From: Fistularia commersonii
Lineage: Eukaryota > Chordata > Actinopteri > Syngnathiformes > Fistulariidae
Length of the DNA stretch: 64,000 bases
NCBI GenBank assembly: GCA_037954325.1
Contig: JBBMNZ010000035.1
Location: 10,733,501 to 10,797,500 of the forward strand
Reading direction: 5' to 3'
Below, piece after piece: positions 23,501-35,645 of the stretch. Position numbers and translations under genes: made by a program. Under the pieces are notes generated by a model. It saw only the letters and a list, made by a program, of their open reading frames with translations. It was not told where the DNA came from and did no database searches. Position 1 is the stretch's first letter; each line of letters begins with the position of its first letter.

Positions 23501-24360
23501 AATTTCATCAAGCTGGTTTCTGCTGTTGAAATATGTTTTTTAGGACATGATTCTGCATAATATAAGTCAAATTCAGTGTAATCCAGCTACAAGTTTAAAA
23601 GATATAGCCATAGGGTCAAAAAGCGCTTATCTCATCGAATTGGAGCGTTTATGATTAGGAGTGGCAATAACTTTTGAATTTCATCAAGCTGGTTTCTGCT
23701 GTTGAAATATGTTGTTTTGGACATGAATCTGCACAATATATGTCAAATTCAGTGTAATCCCTTCACAGGTTCACAAGATATAGTCATTCGTTCAAAAAGT
23801 GCTTATCTCACCGAGTTGAAGCGTTTTTGATTAGGAGTGATAATAACTTTTGAATTTCATCAAGCTGGTTTCTGCTGTTGAAATATGTTGTTTAGGACAT
23901 GATTCTGCATAATATAAGTCAAATTCAGTGTAATCCAGCTACAAGTTTAAAAGATATAGCCATAGGGTCAAAATGCGCTTATGTCATCGAATTGGAGCGT
24001 TTATGATTAGGAGTGGCAATAACTTTTGAATTTCATCAAGCTGGTTTCTGCTGTTGAAATATGTTGTTTAGGACATGAATCTGCGCAATATATGTCAAAT
24101 TTAGTGTAATCCCTTCACAGGTTCACAAGATATAGCCATTCGTTCAAAAAGTGCTTATCTAACCGAGTTGAAGCGTTTTTGATTAGGAGTGGCAATAACT
24201 TGTGAATTTCATCAAGCTGGTTTCTGCTGTTGAAATATGTTGTTTAGGTCATGATTTTGCACAATATATGTCAAATTTAGTGTAATCCCTTCACAGGTTC
24301 ACAAGATATAGCCATTCGTTCAAAAAGTGCTTATCTCACCGAGTTGAAGCGTTTTTGATT
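20590..24360 (+). repeat. HOR block L7: 11-mer, offset 1936 bp
   Basis: The rare 'cgagtcggagtgttttt' lies at 21524 and 23460, exactly 11 monomers apart. 'gttgatatatg', 'cacagtttcacaag' and 'gttgttttggacatg' repeat at the same spacing. Spans are about 20590-22420 and 22526-24360. Confidence 0.88.
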
Positions 24361-27046
24361 AGGAGTGGCAATAACTTTTGAATTTCATCAAGCTGGTTTC
24401 TGCTGTTGAAATATGTTGTTTAGGACATGATTGTTCACAATATAAGTCAAATTCAGTGTAATCCAGCAACAAGTTTGAAAGATATAGCCATTCGTTCAAA
24501 AAGTACTTATCTCACCGAGTTGAAGCGTTTTTGATTAGGAGTGATAATAACTTTTGAATTTCATCAAGCTGGTTTCTGCTGTTGAAATATGTTGTTTAGG
24601 ACATGAATCTGCACAATATATGTCAAATTTAGTGTAATCCCTTCACAGGTTCACAAGATATAGCCATTCGTTCAAAAAGTGCTTATCTCACCGAGTTGAA
24701 GCGTTTTTGATTAGGAGTGATAATAACTTTTGAATTTCATCAAGCTGGTTTCTGCTGTTGAAATTTGTTGTTTAGGACATGATTTTGCATAATATAAGTC
24801 AAATTCAGTGTAATCCAGCTACAAGTTTAAAAGATATAGCCATAGGGTCAAAATGCGCTTATGTCATCGAATTGGAGCGTTTATGATTAGGAGTGGCAAT
24901 AACTTTTGAATTTCATCAAGCTGGTTTCTGCTGTTGAAATATGTTGTTTAGGACATGAATCTGCGCAATATATGTCAAATTTAGTGTAATCCCTTCACAG
25001 GTTCACAAGATATAGCCATTTGTTCAAAAAGTGCTTATCTCACCGAGTTGAAGCGTTTTTGATTAGGAGTGGCAATAACTTTTGAATTTCATCAAGCTGG
25101 TTTCTGCTGTTGAAATATGTTGTTTAGGTCATGATTTTGCACAATATATGTCAAATTTAGTGTAATCCCTTCACAGGTTCACAAGATATAGCCATTCGTT
25201 CAAAAAGTGCTTATCTCACCGAGTTGAAGCGTTTTTGATTAGGAGTGAAAATAACTTTTGAATTTCATCAAGCTGGTTTCTGATGTTGAAATATGTTGTT
25301 TAGGACATGATTCTGCACAATATATGTCAAATTTAGTGTAATCCCATCACAGGTTCACAAGATATAGCCATTCGTTCAAAAAGTACTTATCTCACCGAGT
25401 TGAAGCGTTTTTGATTAGGAGTGATAATAACTTTTGAATTTCATCAAGCTGGTTTCTGCTGTTGAAATATGTTGTTTAGGACATGATTCTGCACAATATA
25501 AATCAAATTCAGTGTAATCCAGCAACAAGTTTGAAAGATATAGCCATTCGTTCAAAAAGTGCTTATCTCACCGAGTTGAAGCGTTTTTGATTAGGAGTGG
25601 CAATAACTTTTGAATTTCATCAAGCTGGTTTCTGCTGTTGAAATATGTTGTTTAGGACATGATTCTGCACATTATAAGTCAAATTCAGTGTAATCCAGCT
25701 ACATTTTTGAAAGATATAGCCATAGGATCAAAAAGCACTTATCTCATCGAGTTGCAGCGTTTTTGATTAGGAGTGGCAATAACGTTTGACTTTCATTAAG
25801 CTGGTGTCTGCCGTTGATATATGTTGTTTAGGACATGATTCTGCACAATATATGTCAAATTTGGTGTAATCCCTTCACAGGTTCACAAGATATAGCCATT
25901 CGTTCAAAAAGTGCTTATCTCACCGAGTTGGAGCGTTTTTGATTAGGAGTGGCAATAACTTTTGAATTTAATTAAGCTGGTGTCTGCCGTTGAAATATGT
26001 TGTTTAGGACATGATTCTGCACAATATATGTCAAATGTTGTGTAATCCCTTCACAGGTTCACAAGATATAGTCATTCGTTCAAAAAGTGCTTATCTCACC
26101 GAGTTGAAGCGTTTTTGATTAGGAGTGGCAATAACTTTTGAATTTCATCAAGCTGGTTTCTGCTGTTGAAATATGTTGTTAAGGACATGATTCTGCACAA
26201 TATAAGTCAAATTCAGTGTAATCCAGCTACATTTTTGAAAGATATAGCCATAGGGTCAAAAAGCGCTTATCTCATCGAGTCGGAGTGTTTTTGATTAGGA
26301 GTGATAATAACTTTTGAATTTCATCAAGCTGGTTTCTGCTGTTGAAATATGTTGTTTAGGACATGATTCTGCATAATATAAGTCAAATTCAGTGTAATCC
26401 AGCTACAAGTTTAAAAGATATAGCCATAGGGTCAAAAAGCGCTTATCTCATCGAATTGGAGCGTTTATGATTAGGAGTGGCAATAACTTTTGAATTTCAT
26501 CAAGCTGGTTTCTGCTGTTGAAATATGTTGTTTAGGACATGAATCTGCACAATATATGTCAAATTTAGTGTAATCCCTTCACAGGTTCACAAGATATAGC
26601 CATTCGTTCAAAAAGTGCTTATCTCACCGAGTTGAAGCGTTTTTGATTAGGAGTGATAATAACTTTTGAATTTCATCAAGCTGGTTTCTGCTGTTGAAAT
26701 ATGTTGTTTAGGACATGATTCTGCATAATATAAGTCAAATTCAGTGTAATCCAGCTACAAGTTTAAAAGATATAGCCATAGGGTCAAAATGCGCTTATGT
26801 CATCGAATTGGAGCGTTTATGATTAGGAGTGGCAATAACTTTTGAATTTCATCAAGCTGGTTTCTGCTGTTGAAATATGTTGTTTAGGACATGAATCTGC
26901 GCAATATATGTCAAATTTAGTGTAATCCCTTCACAGGTTCACAAGATATAGCCATTCGTTCAAAAAGTGCTTATCTCACCGAGTTGAAGCGTTTTTGATT
27001 AGGAGTGGCAATAACTTTTGAATTTCATCAAGCTGGTTTCTGCTGT
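21730..27046 (+). repeat. HOR block L8: 16-mer, offset 2816 bp
   Basis: 'tgtaatcccatcacagg' at 22521/25337 and 'cgagtcgg' at 23460/26276 give exactly 16 monomers. 'gaatctgcgcaatatatg' (about 22143/24959) agrees. Spans are about 21730-24230 and 24546-27046. The block straddles the boundary of L7, so it arose from a different register of the same material. Confidence 0.85.
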
Positions 27047-30040
27047 TGAAATATGTTGTTTAGGACATGATTCTGCAACATATATGTCAAATTTAGTGTA
27101 ATCCCTTCACAGGTTCAAAAGATATAGCCATTCGGTCAAATGTGCTTATCTCATTGAGTTGAAGCGTTTTTGATTAGGAGTGGCAATAACTTTTGAATTT
27201 CATCAAGCTGGTGTCTACCGTTGAAATATGTTGTTTAGGACATGATTCTGCACAATATATGTCAAATTTAGTGTAATCCCTTCACAGGTTCACAAGATAT
27301 AGCCATTCGTTCAAAAAGTGCTTATCTCACTGAGTTGAAGCGTTTTTGATTATGAGTGGCAATAACTTTTGAATTTCATCAAGCTGGTTTCTGCTGTTTA
27401 AATAGGTTTTTTAGGACATGATTCTGCACAATATATGTCAAATTTAGTGTAATCCCTTCACAGGTTCACAAGATATAGCCATTCTTTCAAAAAGTGCTTA
27501 TCTCACAGAGTTGAAGGGTTTTTGATTAGGAGTGATAATAACTTTTGAATTTCATCAAGCTGGTTTCTGCTGTTGAAATATGTTGTTTAGGTCATGATTT
27601 TGCACAATATATGTCAAATTTAGTGTAATCCCTTCACAGGTTCACAAGATATAGCCATTCGTTCAAAAAGTGCTTATCTCACCGAGTTGAAGCGTTTTTG
27701 ATTAGGAGTGAAAATAACTTTTGAATTTCATCAAGCTGGTTTCTGATGTTGAAATATGTTGTTTAGGACATGATTCTGCACAATATATGTCAAATTTAGT
27801 GTAATCCCATCACAGGTTCACAAGATATAGCCATTCGTTCAAAAAGTACTTATCTCACCGAGTTGAAGCGTTTTTGATTAGGAGTGATAATAACTTTTGA
27901 ATTTCATCAAGCTGGTTTCTGCTGTTGAAATATGTTGTTTAGGACATGATTCTGCACAATATAAATCAAATTCAGTGTAATCCAGCAACAAGTTTGAAAG
28001 ATATAGCCATTCGTTCAAAAAGTGCTTATCTCACCGAGTTGAAGCGTTTTTGATTAGGAGTGGCAATAACTTTTGAATTTCATCAAGCTGGTTTCTGCTG
28101 TTGAAATATGTTGTTTAGGACATGATTCTGCACATTATAAGTCAAATTCAGTGTAATCCAGCTACATTTTTGAAAGATATAGCCATAGGATCAAAAAGCA
28201 CTTATCTCATCGAGTTGCAGCGTTTTTGATTAGGAGTGGCAATAACGTTTGACTTTCATTAAGCTGGTGTCTGCCGTTGATATATGTTGTTTAGGACATG
28301 ATTCTGCACAATATATGTCAAATTTGGTGTAATCCCTTCACAGGTTCACAAGATATAGCCATTCGTTCAAAAAGTGCTTATCTCACCGAGTTGGAGCGTT
28401 TTTGATTAGGAGTGGCAATAACTTTTGAATTTAATTAAGCTGGTGTCTGCCGTTGAAATATGTTGTTTAGGACATGATTCTGCACAATATATGTCAAATG
28501 TTGTGTAATCCCTTCACAGGTTCACAAGATATAGTCATTCGTTCAAAAAGTGCTTATCTCACCGAGTTGAAGCGTTTTTGATTAGGAGTGGCAATAACTT
28601 TTGAATTTCATCAAGCTGGTTTCTGCTGTTGAAATATGTTGTTAAGGACATGATTCTGCACAATATAAGTCAAATTCAGTGTAATCCAGCTACATTTTTG
28701 AAAGATATAGCCATAGGGTCAAAAAGCGCTTATCTCATCGAGTCGGAGTGTTTTTGATTAGGAGTGATAATAACTTTTGAATTTCATCAAGCTGGTTTCT
28801 GCTGTTGAAATATGTTGTTTAGGACATGATTCTGCATAATATAAGTCAAATTCAGTGTAATCCAGCTACAAGTTTAAAAGATATAGCCATAGGGTCAAAA
28901 AGCGCTTATCTCATCGAATTGGAGCGTTTATGATTAGGAGTGGCAATAACTTTTGAATTTCATCAAGCTGGTTTCTGCTGTTGAAATATGTTGTTTAGGA
29001 CATGAATCTGCACAATATATGTCAAATTTAGTGTAATCCCTTCACAGGTTCACAAGATATAGCCATTCGTTCAAAAAGTGCTTATCTCACCGAGTTGAAG
29101 CGTTTTTGATTAGGAGTGATAATAACTTTTGAATTTCATCAAGCTGGTTTCTGCTGTTGAAATATGTTGTTTAGGACATGATTCTGCATAATATAAGTCA
29201 AATTCAGTGTAATCCAGCTACAAGTTTAAAAGATATAGCCATAGGGTCAAAATGCGCTTATGTCATCGAATTGGAGCGTTTATGATTAGGAGTGGCAATA
29301 ACTTTTGAATTTCATCAAGCTGGTTTCTGCTGTTGAAATATGTTGTTTAGGACATGAATCTGCGCAATATATGTCAAATTTAGTGTAATCCCTTCACAGG
29401 TTCACAAGATATAGCCATTCGTTCAAAAAGTGCTTATCTCACCGAGTTGAAGCGTTTTTGATTAGGAGTGGCAATAACTTTTGAATTTCATCAAGCTGGT
29501 TTCTGCTGTTGAAATATGTTGTTTAGGACATGATTCTGCAACATATATGTCAAATTTAGTGTAATCCCTTCACAGGTTCAAAAGATATAGCCATTCGGTC
29601 AAATGTGCTTATCTCATTGAGTTGAAGCGTTTTTGATTAGGAGTGGCAATAACTTTTGAATTTCATCAAGCTGGTGTCTACCGTTGAAATATGTTGTTTA
29701 GGACATGATTCTGCACAATATATGTCAAATTTAGTGTAATCCCTTCACAGGTTCACAAGATATAGCCATTCGTTCAAAAAGTGCTTATCTCACTGAGTTG
29801 AAGCGTTTTTGATTATGAGTGGCAATAACTTTTGAATTTCATCAAGCTGGTTTCTGCTGTTTAAATAGGTTTTTTAGGACATGATTCTGCACAATATATG
29901 TCAAATTTAGTGTAATCCCTTCACAGGTTCACAAGATATAGCCATTCTTTCAAAAAGTGCTTATCTCACAGAGTTGAAGGGTTTTTGATTAGGAGTGATA
30001 ATAACTTTTGAATTTCATCAAGCTGGTTTCTGCTGTTGAA
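25085..30040 (+). repeat. HOR block L9: 14-mer, offset 2463 bp, near-identical
   Basis: Copies are about 25085-27547 and 27548-30040, directly abutting. 'tgtaatcccatcacagg' (25337/27800), 'cgagtcgg' (26276/28739), 'aataacgtttgactttc', 'gattctgcaacatatatg', 'ttcggtcaaatgtgc', 'ggtgtctaccgttg' and 'taaataggttttttagg' all recur at 2463 bp (14 monomers minus 1 bp). I noticed no difference between the copies, so this is among the youngest events, or else an assembly duplication. Confidence 0.9.
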
Positions 30041-33000
30041 ATATGTTGTTTAGGACATGATTCTGCACAATATAAGTCAAATTCAGTGTAATCCAGCTAC
30101 ATTTTTGAAAGATATAGCCATAGGGTCAAAAAGTGCTTATCTCAGCGAGTTGGAGCGTTTTTGATTAGGAGTGGCAATAACTTTTGAATTTCATCAAGCT
30201 TGTTTCTGCTGTTGAAATATGTTGTTTAGGACATGATTCTGCACAATATATGTCAAATTTACTGTAATCCCTTCACAGGTTCACAAGATATAGCCATAGA
30301 GTCAAAAAGTGCTTATCTCACCGAGTCGAAGCGTTTTTGATAAGGAGTGGCAATACCTTTTGAATTTCATCAAGCTGGTTTGTGCTGTTGATATATGTTG
30401 TTTAGGACATGATTCTGCACAATGTAAGTCAAATTCAGTGTAATCCAGCTACATTTTTGAAAGATATAGCCATAGGGTCAAAAAGCGCTTATCTCATAGA
30501 GTTGGAGCGTTTTTGATTAGGAGTGGCAATAACTTTTGAATTTCATCAAGCTGGTTTCTGCTATTGAAATATGTTGTTTAGGACATCATTCTGCAAAATA
30601 TATGTCAAATTTAGTGTAATCCCTTCACATGTTCACATGATATAGCCATTCGTTCAAAAAGTGCTTAACTCACTGAGTTGAAGCGTTTTTGTCTATGAGT
30701 GGCAATAACTTTTGAATTTCATAAAGCTGGTTTCTGCTGTTAAAATTTGTTGTTTAGGACATGATTTTGCACAATATATGTCAAATTTAGTGTACTCCCT
30801 TCATAGTTTCACATGATATAGCCATTCGTTCAAAAAGTGCTTATCACACAGAGTTTAAGCGTTTTTGATTAGGAGTGGCAATAACTTTTGAATTTCATCA
30901 AGCTGGTTTCTGCTGTTGAAATATGTTGTTTAGGACATGATTCTGCACAATATATGTCAAATTTAGTGTATTCCCTTCACAGGTTCACAAGATATAGCCA
31001 TTCGTTCAAAAAGTGCTTATCTCACCGAGTTGAAGCGTTTTTGATTAGGAGTGGAAATAACTTTAGAATTTCATCAAGCTGGTGTCTGCTGTTGAAATAT
31101 GTTGTTTAGGACAACATTCTGCAAAATATAAGTTAAATTCAGTGTAATCCAGCAACAAGTTTGAAAGATATAGCCCTAGGGTCAAAAAGCGCTTATCTCA
31201 TCGAGTTGGAGCGTTTTTGATTAGGAGTGGATATAACTTTTGAATTTCATCAAGCTGGTTTCTGCTGTTTAAATATGTTGTTTAGGACATGATTCTGCAC
31301 AATATATGTCAAATTTAGTGTAATCCCTTCACAGGTTCACAAGATATAGACATTTGTTCAAAAAGTGTTTATCTCACCGAGTTGAAGCGTTTTTAATTAG
31401 GAGTGAAAATAACTTTTGAATTTCATCAAGCTGGTTTCTGCTGTTGAAATATGTTGTTTAGGACATGATTCTGCACAATATAAGTCAAATTTAGTGTAAT
31501 CCAGCTACATTTTTGAAAGATATAGCCATAGGGTCAAAATGTGCTTATCTCATCGAGTTGGAGCGTTTTTGATTAGGAGTGGCAATAACTTTTGAATTTC
31601 ATCAAGCTGGTTTCTGCTGTTGAAATATTTTGTTTAGGACATGATTCTGCACAATATAAGTCAAATTTAGTGTAATCCAGCAACAAGTTTGAAAGATATA
31701 GCCATAGGGTCAAAAGCGCTTATCTCATCGAGTTGGAGCGTTTTTGATGAGTAGTGGCAATAACTTTTTAATTTTATCAAGCTGTTTTTTTCTGTTGAAA
31801 TATGTTGTTTAGGACATGATTCTGCACAATATATGTCAAATTTACTGTAATCCCTTCACAGGTTCACAAGATATAGCCATAGGGTCAAAAAGTGCTTATC
31901 TCACCGAGTCGAAGCGTTTTTGATAAGGAGTGGCAATACCTTTTGAATTTCATCAAGCTGGTTTCTGCTGTTGAAATATGTTGTTTAGGACATGATTCTG
32001 CACAATATAAGTCAAATTCAGTGTAATCCAGCTACATTTTTGAAAGATATAGCCATAGGGTCAAAAAGTGCTTATCTCATAGAGTTGGAGCGTTTTTGAT
32101 TAGGAGTGGCAATAACTTTTGAATTTCATCTAGCTGGTTTCTGCTGTTGAAATATGTTGTTAAGGACATGATTCTGCACAATATAAGTCAAATTCAGTGT
32201 AATCCAGCTACATTTTTGAAAGATATAGCCATAGGGTCAAAAAGCGCTTATCTCATCGAGTCGGAGTGTTTTTGATCAGGAGTGGCCATAACTTTCGAAT
32301 TTCATCAAGATGGTTTCTGATTTTGAAATATGTTGTTTAGGACATGATTTTGCACAATATATGTCAAATTTAGTGTAATCCCTTCACAGGTTCACAAGAT
32401 ATAGCCATTCGTTCAAAAAGTGCTTATCTCACCGAGTTGAAGCGTTTTTGATTAGGAGTGGCAATAACTTTTCAATTTCATCAAGCTGGTTTCTGCTGTT
32501 GAAATATGTTGTTTAGGTCATGATTTTGCACAATATATGTCAAATTTAGTGTAATCCCTTCACAGGTTCACAAGATATAGCCATTCGTTCAAAAAGTGCT
32601 TATTTCACCGAGTTGAAGCGTTTTTGATTAGGAGTGAAAATAACTTTTGAATTTCATCAAGCTGGTTTCTGCTGTTGAAATATGTTGTTTAGGACATGAT
32701 TCTGCACAATATAAGTCAAATTCATTGTAATCCAGCCACAGGTTTAAAAGATAAAGCCATAGGGTCAAAAAGTACTTAACTCATCGAGTTGGAGCGTTTT
32801 TGATTAGGAGTGGCAATAACTTTTGAATTTCATCAAGCTGGTGTCTGCCGTTGAAATATGTTGTTTAGGACATGATTCTGCAACATATATGTCAAATTTA
32901 GTGTAATCCCTTCACAGGTTCAAAAGATATAGCCATTCGGTCAAATGTGCTTATCTCATTGAGTTGAAGCGTTTTTGATTAGGAGTGGCAATAACTTTTG

Positions 33001-35645
33001 AATTTCATCAAGCTGGTTTCTGCTGTTGATATATGTTGTTTAGGACATGATTCTGCACAATATATGTCAAATTTAGTGTAATCCCTTCACAGGTTCACAA
33101 GATATAGCCATTCGTTCAAAAAGTGCTTATCTCACCGAGTTGAAGCGTTTTTGATTAGGAGTGAAAATAACTTTAGAATTTCATCAAGCTGGTGTCTGCC
33201 GTTGAAATATGTTGTTTAGGACATGATTCTGCACAATATATGTCAAATTTAGTGTAATCCCTTCACAGGTTCACAAGATATAGCCATTCGTTCAAAAAGT
33301 GCTTATCTCACTGAGTTGAAGCGTTTTTGATTATGAGTGGCAATAACTTTTGAATTTCATCAAGCTGGTTTCTGCTGTTTAAATATGTTGTTAAGGACAT
33401 GATTCTGCACAATATATGTCAAATTTAGTGTAATCCCTTCACAGGTTCACAAGATATAGCCATTCTTTCAAAAAGTGCTTATCTCACAGAGTTGAAGGGT
33501 TTTTGATTAGGAGTGATAATAACTTTTGAATTTCATCAAGCTGGTTTCTGCTGTTGAAATATGTTGTTTAGGACATGATTCTGCACAATATAAGTCAAAT
33601 TCAGTGTAATCCAGCTACATTTTTGAAAGATATAGCCATAGGGTCAAAAAGTGCTTATCTCAGCGAGTTGGAGCGTTTTTGATTAGGAGTGGCAATAACT
33701 TTTGAATTTCATCAAGCTTGTTTCTGCTGTTGAAATATGTTGTTTAGGACATGATTCTGCACAATATATGTCAAATTTACTGTAATCCCTTCACAGGTTC
33801 ACAAGATATAGCCATAGAGTCAAAAAGTGCTTATCTCACCGAGTCGAAGCGTTTTTGATAAGGAGTGGCAATACCTTTTGAATTTCATCAAGCTGGTTTG
33901 TGCTGTTGATATATGTTGTTTAGGACATGATTCTGCACAATGTAAGTCAAATTCAGTGTAATCCAGCTACATTTTTGAAAGATATAGCCATAGGGTCAAA
34001 AAGCGCTTATCTCATAGAGTTGGAGCGTTTTTGATTAGGAGTGGCAATAACTTTTGAATTTCATCAAGCTGGTTTCTGCTATTGAAATATGTTGTTTAGG
34101 ACATCATTCTGCAAAATATATGTCAAATTTAGTGTAATCCCTTCACATGTTCACATGATATAGCCATTCGTTCAAAAAGTGCTTAACTCACTGAGTTGAA
34201 GCGTTTTTGTCTATGAGTGGCAATAACTTTTGAATTTCATAAAGCTGGTTTCTGCTGTTAAAATTTGTTGTTTAGGACATGATTTTGCACAATATATGTC
34301 AAATTTAGTGTACTCCCTTCATAGTTTCACATGATATAGCCATTCGTTCAAAAAGTGCTTATCACACAGAGTTTAAGCGTTTTTGATTAGGAGTGGCAAT
34401 AACTTTTGAATTTCATCAAGCTGGTTTCTGCTGTTGAAATATGTTGTTTAGGACATGATTCTGCACAATATATGTCAAATTTAGTGTATTCCCTTCACAG
34501 GTTCACAAGATATAGCCATTCGTTCAAAAAGTGCTTATCTCACCGAGTTGAAGCGTTTTTGATTAGGAGTGGAAATAACTTTAGAATTTCATCAAGCTGG
34601 TGTCTGCTGTTGAAATATGTTGTTTAGGACAACATTCTGCAAAATATAAGTTAAATTCAGTGTAATCCAGCAACAAGTTTGAAAGATATAGCCCTAGGGT
34701 CAAAAAGCGCTTATCTCATCGAGTTGGAGCGTTTTTGATTAGGAGTGGATATAACTTTTGAATTTCATCAAGCTGGTTTCTGCTGTTTAAATATGTTGTT
34801 TAGGACATGATTCTGCACAATATATGTCAAATTTAGTGTAATCCCTTCACAGGTTCACAAGATATAGACATTTGTTCAAAAAGTGTTTATCTCACCGAGT
34901 TGAAGCGTTTTTAATTAGGAGTGAAAATAACTTTTGAATTTCATCAAGCTGGTTTCTGCTGTTGAAATATGTTGTTTAGGACATGATTCTGCACAATATA
35001 AGTCAAATTTAGTGTAATCCAGCTACATTTTTGAAAGATATAGCCATAGGGTCAAAATGTGCTTATCTCATCGAGTTGGAGCGTTTTTGATTAGGAGTGG
35101 CAATAACTTTTGAATTTCATCAAGCTGGTTTCTGCTGTTGAAATATTTTGTTTAGGACATGATTCTGCACAATATAAGTCAAATTTATTGTAATCCAGCA
35201 ACAAGTTTGAAAGATATAGCCATAGGGTCAAAAGCGCTTATCTCATCGAGTTGGAGCGTTTTTGATGAGTAGTGGCAATAACTTTTTAATTTTATCAAGC
35301 TGTTTTTTTCTGTTGAAATATGTTGTTTAGGACATGATTCTGCACAATATATGTCAAATTTACTGTAATCCCTTCACAGGTTCACAAGATATAGCCATAG
35401 GGTCAAAAAGTGCTTATCTCACCGAGTCGAAGCGTTTTTGATAAGGAGTGGCAATACCTTTTGAATTTCATCAAGCTGGTTTCTGCTGTTGAAATATGTT
35501 GTTTAGGACATGATTCTGCACAATATAAGTCAAATCCAGTGTAATCCAGCTACATTTTTGAAAGATATAGCCATAGGGTCAAAAAGTGCTTATCTCATAG
35601 AGTTGGAGCGTTTTTGATTAGGAGTGGCAATAACTTTTGAATTTC
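29690..35645 (+). repeat. HOR block L10: 20-mer, offset 3518 bp
   Basis: 'ctcagcgagt' at 30141/33659, the AAGCTT-creating 'caagcttgtttc' at about 30195/33713 and 'gcacaatgtaagtc' at about 30415/33933 give 3518 bp (20 monomers minus 2 bp). Homologous spans are about 29690-32125 and 33208-35645. Differences are few, e.g. 'tttattgtaatcc' near 35186 and 'gtcaaatccag' near 35530 in the second copy only. Internal short deletions such as 'gtcaaaagcgc' (about 31710) are shared. Confidence 0.9.
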
